Assembly (NCBI GenBank): GCA_937879855.1
Contig: CALFMO010000061.1
Coordinates: 1 to 64,000 of the forward strand
Source: an uncultured Acidobacteriaceae bacterium
GTDB lineage: Bacteria; Acidobacteriota; Terriglobia; Terriglobales; Acidobacteriaceae
Reading direction: 5' to 3'
DNA length: 64,000 nucleotides
Shown here: positions 59,538 through 64,000 of the stretch, piece after piece
Layout: every line of letters begins with the position of its first letter
Numbering within the stretch: position 1 is the stretch's first letter
The notes under the pieces: model-generated
Database searches by the model: none
What the model was told of the DNA's origin: nothing
Seen by the model: the letters and a program-made list of their open reading frames with translations, nothing else
Translations under genes and position numbers: made by a program

Positions 59538-62500
59538 CTAGCTCAAGCCGGCCGCTGCGGCTTGCGCTTGTTGCAGCAGCTTGCGGGCTTGCGCTATCAA
59601 CTCTGCCACTTCGAAGGGCTTCACCAGGCACGGGACGTTGTTTTCCTGCAGGTAGGCCCGTCCATTACCCGTTTCCACTCCGTTCGAGAACGTGAACAGG
59701 ACGTGGCCCTTCATGCCCGGGCAATTTTCTGTGAGCCACTGATAGGATTCTTGCGCCGTCCACTGGCCCGGCATGTTGCCAAGAATCAGTGCGTCGAAAG
59801 CTTCTGAAAGGAGGCGGGTTTTCACATCCTGCGCTGTCTTGGCAGTCACGACCGTGGCGCCTGCGCCCGCGAGCACGTCGCGCTCAAATTCCAGCACCGC
59901 TTCTTCTTCCTCCACCAGCAGCACACGGCCGTGGGTGGCTCCCTCATGCGGTCGCGGAACCGGCTTGGGCGCCTCGGCTTCGACCCGAGCTGTAGCCACC
60001 GCGGGCAGTCGTACCTCAATGATCGCGCCGCCGTCAGGACCATTGTTGGCGGTAATGTCGCCGCCATGTTCTTTCACAATGCCGTAGCAGATGCTCAACC
60101 CGAGCCCGGTGCCTTTGCCCACGCTCTTGGTGGTGTAGAAAGGATCGAAGATGCGCTTCGGCTCCTTGATTCCGGCGCCGTCGTCGCTGAACTGCGTGCA
60201 AACGTGTCCGCCCGCGTTGGAGATCTTAATTTTGATCTTGCCAGTGCGCCCTGTTTCTTGAATGGCGTCGACGGAATTGTTGATGATGTTCAGGAACACT
60301 TGCTCGATCTGATGCGGGTCGGCGACCACCAAGGCAGGTTCGGAAGGGACGTCGCGCTCGACCTTGATGTTGTTGATCTTCAGGTCGTAGTCGCGCAGGG
60401 CCAGCGTCTCATCGAGCACTTTCCGCATGTCGACTTCATCGCGCTGCGGCTTGCGCTGGCGCGCGAAGGATAAAAGATTCTGCACCACCCGGTGGGTGCG
60501 CTGTGCCTGCTTGAAGAGCTTGCTGACATAGTCCTGCGCGCGGGTGTTCAGGCCTTCGGTCTCGAGCAGCTGGGCGTAGCCAAGGATCGCGGTCAGCGGA
60601 TTGTTGAGTTCGTGGGCGACGCCGGCAATGAGTTGTCCGACGGCCGACATCTTCTCGCTTTGCAGCAGTTGTTCCTGAGTCTTGCGCAGATCTTCGTAGG
60701 CGCGGCAGGTCTCTTCGTAGAGCCGAACTTTTTCGATGGTGGTGGCGAGCTGGCGGCTGATCGCGACCAGAAGATTCTCGTCGTTGTTGGAATATTCGTG
60801 TCCGAGGTTGTTGCACAGTCCCATAATGCCGACCGGGCTGTCCTTGCCCCAGAACAGAATCCAGATCCAGGAACGGTCTGCATCAGATCGCAGGAAGTCG
60901 GCAACTTTGGGCGGCAGGTGCGGCAAATATTCCGCTGTGACCACTTCGGTGCGCGAGCGCATCACCAGATCGCCAAAGCCTTCGGTGAAGGAAATCTCCG
61001 CCGTCCGCATCTTGTCGCGGCTGCGCGGGCCCCAGGCGGCGCGGCGGCGATAGGTGGTCGTGTCGGTATCGGATAAATAGACGGTTCCACTTTCTGCGCC
61101 AAAGAGCGTGACCACCTGCCGCAAGGTCAGGTTCAGAATTTCATCCAGGTCGAAAGATTGCGCCGCGACCACGGCCATGGCGTTGAGCGCGTTTAGTTCG
61201 CGGTTGCGTCGCCGCATCTCGTCTTCGGCGCGCCGCTTCTCCGTCATGTCGAGAACGAATCCCTGGTAGCGCTCCACCTTGCCGGTCGCATCGCGCGTGG
61301 CGAAGCTGCTCTCCACCGCCAGCAGAAGCGTCCCATCCTTCCGGCGCAGCGTAGCTTCGAAATTCCGTACGTAGTTGTGGGTTTCAATCTCTCTGCGGAA
61401 GGCATCGCGCTGGTTCGGGTCAACACAGATTTCGGAATCCAGGTTCAGAACTAGCAGTTCTTCGCGGCTCGCGTAGCCCAGCATGTGAACGAACGCGTCA
61501 TTGCAGTCAATCAGCTGGCCGGCGGGACCGGCGATGTAAACGCCCTCCTGCACCTGCTCGAAGAGCAAACGATATTTTTCTTCTGCGGACCGGCGCTCGG
61601 TAATGTCGCGGACCACGTGAATGGTGCCTTTTTGCGGGCTGCCTTGCTCGGTGTAAGAAGAAGTTGATACCACCGAGAAGCCGCCGAAGCAAGGGTCGGC
61701 GCCCTCGGTGAACTCTTCGTCCCCGCCCATGGCGCAGTACGGGCACCCCGTCCACTCGCCCAGCGTGTGCGGCAAGGTGGATTCACAGCTGCTGCCGATT
61801 ACGTCCGCTGCGGCCTGACCCAACTGTTCGAGCAGAACCTGATTGGCCTTAATGATGCGGTAGTCGGCGTCGTGCGCCAGGATAATGTCGTGAATCGAGT
61901 CGAACGTATTCATCCACTGACGCTGCGAGCGCAGGTTCTGCTCGAGCAGGCGGAAGTTTTCTACGGCGATTGCCAACTGCTTTGCGCAGGCCTGCAGAAA
62001 ATCTAACTCCTCCGGAGTCCACTTTCGGGCGGTGGAATCGCCGAGCATCAGCAATCCGACGGGAGCTTTGTTGCCCGTGACCGGGACTGTCACGAGTTGG
62101 CGAATCTTCTCGGTCGCGAGTGATTCTTTCGGTTCGAGAATGGAGGCGGCGCCGGTTGTGATTTTTGCTGGAGATTGCGCCAACAGTTTCTGCACTTCGT
62201 CGCCGATGGGAGCAAAGCCTGCATCGCGCAGAAAATCGGATGACAGCCCGACCGCATGGGTGGCGACCAGGTGCCCACCCTCGAGCAGCCGGAACCAGGC
62301 GGCCCGCACTCGCATCGCGCCCTTCAATTCTTCGACGGCGGATTGGACCACATTTCCATATTGCTGAGCGCTGATCAGACTGCTGGTGATGGCGTGGACG
62401 GCGTACAGCCGGCGCGACCGCGACCGCGACTCATCAAAGGTGACCAGCAACATGCTCACGCCAAGCGCAATCTCCATCGCGAGGAACGCCGTTGGGGACA

Positions 62501-63047
62501 CGCCGTCCGTGAAAGGCGACCAGGAAAGATGAAGCAGCGGCAGACACAGCGCCAGCAACCACGCTGAGGGCTCCCAGCGTCCGCGACGCGCCCGCAACAG
62601 GGCCAGCGATGCCGTCAGCAAAACGATCCGGTAACTGACTTCAACGGCCATCCGCACGGGCAGGGAATCGGGCCACAACAGCACCCGCGCCCCGCCAAAG
62701 CCCACCAGCAGCGGCGTAATCACCGTCAACGCCAAGATAAGATCGCGGCTGCGGGTGTAAAGGAGAACTGCGCCCGCCAGCAATCCCACGGAGAGCAAGA
62801 ACGTCGTCTGTACCACGACTTCATCGAATGGAGCGGGTATTTTCGCGGCGAAGCAATGTTCGGCCATGCGCGAAGCAACGAAAGCGGCCCAGCCAAAAAT
62901 CCAGATTTTAAGATAGTTTTCCCTGAATGCCCGGAGCGCGAGCAGCGAGGCACCTAACAGAATCAGCAGAGACAGCTCCGCCGCTGTAGGCCGGGCGAGG
63001 CCAAGCCCTGCAACCGTGTTCCAAATCGACCAAAGGGACGCGCTCAT
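59538..63047 (-). CDS. Membrane-bound multi-sensor hybrid histidine kinase with degenerate receiver
   Basis: 1169 residues. The first 215 residues hold about seven hydrophobic spans. A GAF domain follows (about 225-370), then a PAS with a Cys set (GCPYCAMGG and later DPCFGG), a second PAS (YRLLFEQVQEGVYIAGPAG), and another GAF (about 650-820). HisKA reads SAVGQLIAGVAHELNNPLTAILGY, with the phospho-accepting His. The ATPase has NIINNSVDAIQ, GTGLGLSICYGIVKEHGG. The C-terminal receiver, starting GRVLLVEEEEAVLE, has ALILGNMPG where a receiver usually has a phosphorylatable Asp; Lys in CLVKPFE is kept. It diverges from a response regulator gene at 63185 across 137 bases, its probable partner. Confidence 0.93.
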   Translation of the reverse strand: MSASLWSIWNTVAGLGLARPTAAELSLLILLGASLLALRAFRENYLKIWIFGWAAFVASRMAEHCFAAKIPAPFDEVVVQTTFLLSVGLLAGAVLLYTRSRDLILALTVITPLLVGFGGARVLLWPDSLPVRMAVEVSYRIVLLTASLALLRARRGRWEPSAWLLALCLPLLHLSWSPFTDGVSPTAFLAMEIALGVSMLLVTFDESRSRSRRLYAVHAITSSLISAQQYGNVVQSAVEELKGAMRVRAAWFRLLEGGHLVATHAVGLSSDFLRDAGFAPIGDEVQKLLAQSPAKITTGAASILEPKESLATEKIRQLVTVPVTGNKAPVGLLMLGDSTARKWTPEELDFLQACAKQLAIAVENFRLLEQNLRSQRQWMNTFDSIHDIILAHDADYRIIKANQVLLEQLGQAAADVIGSSCESTLPHTLGEWTGCPYCAMGGDEEFTEGADPCFGGFSVVSTSSYTEQGSPQKGTIHVVRDITERRSAEEKYRLLFEQVQEGVYIAGPAGQLIDCNDAFVHMLGYASREELLVLNLDSEICVDPNQRDAFRREIETHNYVRNFEATLRRKDGTLLLAVESSFATRDATGKVERYQGFVLDMTEKRRAEDEMRRRNRELNALNAMAVVAAQSFDLDEILNLTLRQVVTLFGAESGTVYLSDTDTTTYRRRAAWGPRSRDKMRTAEISFTEGFGDLVMRSRTEVVTAEYLPHLPPKVADFLRSDADRSWIWILFWGKDSPVGIMGLCNNLGHEYSNNDENLLVAISRQLATTIEKVRLYEETCRAYEDLRKTQEQLLQSEKMSAVGQLIAGVAHELNNPLTAILGYAQLLETEGLNTRAQDYVSKLFKQAQRTHRVVQNLLSFARQRKPQRDEVDMRKVLDETLALRDYDLKINNIKVERDVPSEPALVVADPHQIEQVFLNIINNSVDAIQETGRTGKIKIKISNAGGHVCTQFSDDGAGIKEPKRIFDPFYTTKSVGKGTGLGLSICYGIVKEHGGDITANNGPDGGAIIEVRLPAVATARVEAEAPKPVPRPHEGATHGRVLLVEEEEAVLEFERDVLAGAGATVVTAKTAQDVKTRLLSEAFDALILGNMPGQWTAQESYQWLTENCPGMKGHVLFTFSNGVETGNGRAYLQENNVPCLVKPFEVAELIAQARKLLQQAQAAAAGLS

Positions 63048-63153
63048 CGCATTGCGGACGTACGTCTTCCTTGTTTGTGAATATCATGGTCCGGCCCTTT
63101 CTGGATGCAGTTTCCGGACCACAATGATTACTTTCGGCATCTCCACGGTGGGT

Positions 63154-63159
63154 TACAAT
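63154..63159 (+). promoter_or_regulatory. Candidate -10 hexamer for the response regulator gene
   Basis: TACAAT at 63154-63159, 25 bases before ATG 63185, in the 137-base region shared with the divergent kinase gene. No good -35 was found at normal distance. Confidence 0.3.
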
Positions 63160-63184
63160 CGCCGATAGACTTTCGTGTAACCCC

Positions 63185-64000
63185 ATGGCAGATCGCATTC
63201 TTGTAGTCGACGACGAAGAGCCGATTCGGGAAATTGTTGCCTCCATGCTGGGCACTGCCGGGTACTCCTGCAAACAGGCCGCTTCCGGCATGGAAGCGCT
63301 CGCCGTTCTTACCTCTGGGGAAGAGTTCGAGTTGATGCTCTCGGACCTGATGATGGCGGACCTCGACGGCATCGGCCTGTTAGAGCGCACCAAGGAAAAG
63401 TATCCCGACATGCCGGTCGTGATGGTCACTGCAGTGCACGATATTTCTGTTGCGCTAGCCGCCATTCGGAACGGGGCCTACGACTATCTGTTGAAGCCCT
63501 TCGAGCGCGAGCAATTGCTCAACACCGTCAGCCGCGCGCTCGAGAACCGGCGCCTGAAAGTCGAAAACCGAACCTACCAGACGAACCTGGAGTCCCTGGT
63601 CAAGGCCCGCACCGATCAATTGCAGGCCGCCATGGCCAGCCTGGAGCGCTCCTACGACATCACGCTCGAAACCCTGGGCGACGCGCTCGACTTGAAGGAT
63701 CGTGAAACCGAAGGCCATTCGAAGCGCGTAACCGCTTTCACGATTGCGATCGCGCGCGCCATGGGCCTGCCTAGGGAACAAATCAACACCATCGCCCGCG
63801 GCGCCTTCCTGCATGATATCGGTAAAATCGCGATCCCCGACAAAATCCTGAACAAGCCAGGAAAGCTCGAGCCCGAAGAATTCAACGTCATGAAGGAGCA
63901 CGCCTATCACGGCTTTCAGATCGTCAAGAAGATTCCATTCCTTGCCGAGGCCGCCGAGATTGTCTACTCACACCAGGAGTGGTTCAACGGCAGCGGATAT
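63185..64000 (+). CDS. Response regulator with HD-GYP domain (3' end beyond window)
   Basis: A c-di-GMP phosphodiesterase-type regulator, 272 residues visible. ATG 63185 begins MADRILVVDDEEPIREIVASML. The receiver acidic pair DDE, the phospho-acceptor in LMLSDLMMADLDG and Lys in YLLKPFE are all intact. A helical linker (RTYQTNLESLVKARTDQLQAAM) leads to the HD-GYP domain: HSKRVTAFTIAIARAMGL, FLHDIGKIAIPDKILNKPG and HAYHGFQIVKKI are all seen before the frame leaves the window at HQEWFNGSGY. The usual GYP is therefore incomplete only because of the window edge. It is divergent from the hybrid kinase, so the two form a likely two-component pair. Confidence 0.92.
   Translation, partial: MADRILVVDDEEPIREIVASMLGTAGYSCKQAASGMEALAVLTSGEEFELMLSDLMMADLDGIGLLERTKEKYPDMPVVMVTAVHDISVALAAIRNGAYDYLLKPFEREQLLNTVSRALENRRLKVENRTYQTNLESLVKARTDQLQAAMASLERSYDITLETLGDALDLKDRETEGHSKRVTAFTIAIARAMGLPREQINTIARGAFLHDIGKIAIPDKILNKPGKLEPEEFNVMKEHAYHGFQIVKKIPFLAEAAEIVYSHQEWFNGSGY

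Noticed and set aside
1..64000. Search by eye for tRNA genes, 16S/23S rRNA, prophage, toxin-antitoxin or restriction systems
   Set aside because: No cloverleaf-type sequence, rRNA signature, integrase, recombinase or known defence motif was recognised. Short or degenerate cases could have been missed without computation.

Overview
The window looks like a chromosomal segment of an Acidobacteriota bacterium, probably Terriglobia-like. This is an inference from gene content: a 2-oxoacid:ferredoxin oxidoreductase next to accA and dnaE, a full HpnC/D/E-Shc-HpnA/G-HpnJ hopanoid set, many small secreted proteins without known function, and dispersed palindromes resembling 'TCATCCTGAGCG...AAGGA'. No insertion sequence, phage, CRISPR array or tRNA was recognised. 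Base composition and gene style look even throughout, as expected for vertically inherited chromosome.

Layout. 0-3.4 kb: the 3' part of the SRP RNA, a small unknown gene, a DinB-fold protein and a tandem pair of fabH (KAS III) genes that share a duplicated upstream element. 3.6-8.1 kb: inositol-3-phosphate synthase, then a convergent secreted SGNH esterase and GH35-type glycosidase pair. 8.3-16.6 kb: mostly secreted or membrane proteins of unknown role, with a metallo-beta-lactamase-fold hydrolase and a PLP aminotransferase. 17-21.5 kb: a tRNA nucleotidyltransferase-family enzyme with a histone-H1-like tail, a LolA-like lipoprotein-sorting relative, a cytochrome c and a glycine-rich secreted protein. 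21.7-25 kb: hpnJ, two half-size EamA/DMT transporters and a DUF1326 protein ending at a strong terminator. 25-34.5 kb, minus strand: a GAF/repeat/TM protein, a PilZ protein, the squalene genes hpnE-hpnD-hpnC, and two zinc alcohol dehydrogenases. 34.7-38.3 kb: recN, a TonB-like protein and an adenylate kinase.

38.5-49.5 kb is a long co-directional run: ispH (isoprenoid precursor supply), squalene-hopene cyclase, a cupin, hpnA, hpnG, then tolQ-tolR-tolA-tolB-pal-cpoB. Membrane sterol-surrogate synthesis is therefore directly followed by the envelope-constriction machine. Together with hpnCDE, the route from HMBPP to IPP/DMAPP, farnesyl diphosphate, squalene, hopene and side-chain-extended hopanoids is largely present. 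Absent from the window are hpnH (adenosylhopane synthase), a farnesyl diphosphate synthase and the glycosyltransferase/deacetylase steps hpnI/hpnK.

49.5-64 kb: a 59-residue secreted His/Arg-rich protein, a small acidic protein, korAB, accA, dnaE, four small unknown genes, a large multi-sensor histidine kinase with a degenerate receiver, and a divergent response regulator with an HD-GYP domain that is cut by the window end.

The most interesting items are hpnJ linked to paired half-transporters, hopanoid genes leading into Tol-Pal, palindromic repeats sitting in frame inside recN and hpnE, the tandem fabH duplication with its preserved upstream element, and the GAF protein with tandem repeats. 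All functional statements come from reading motifs; no database search was run.
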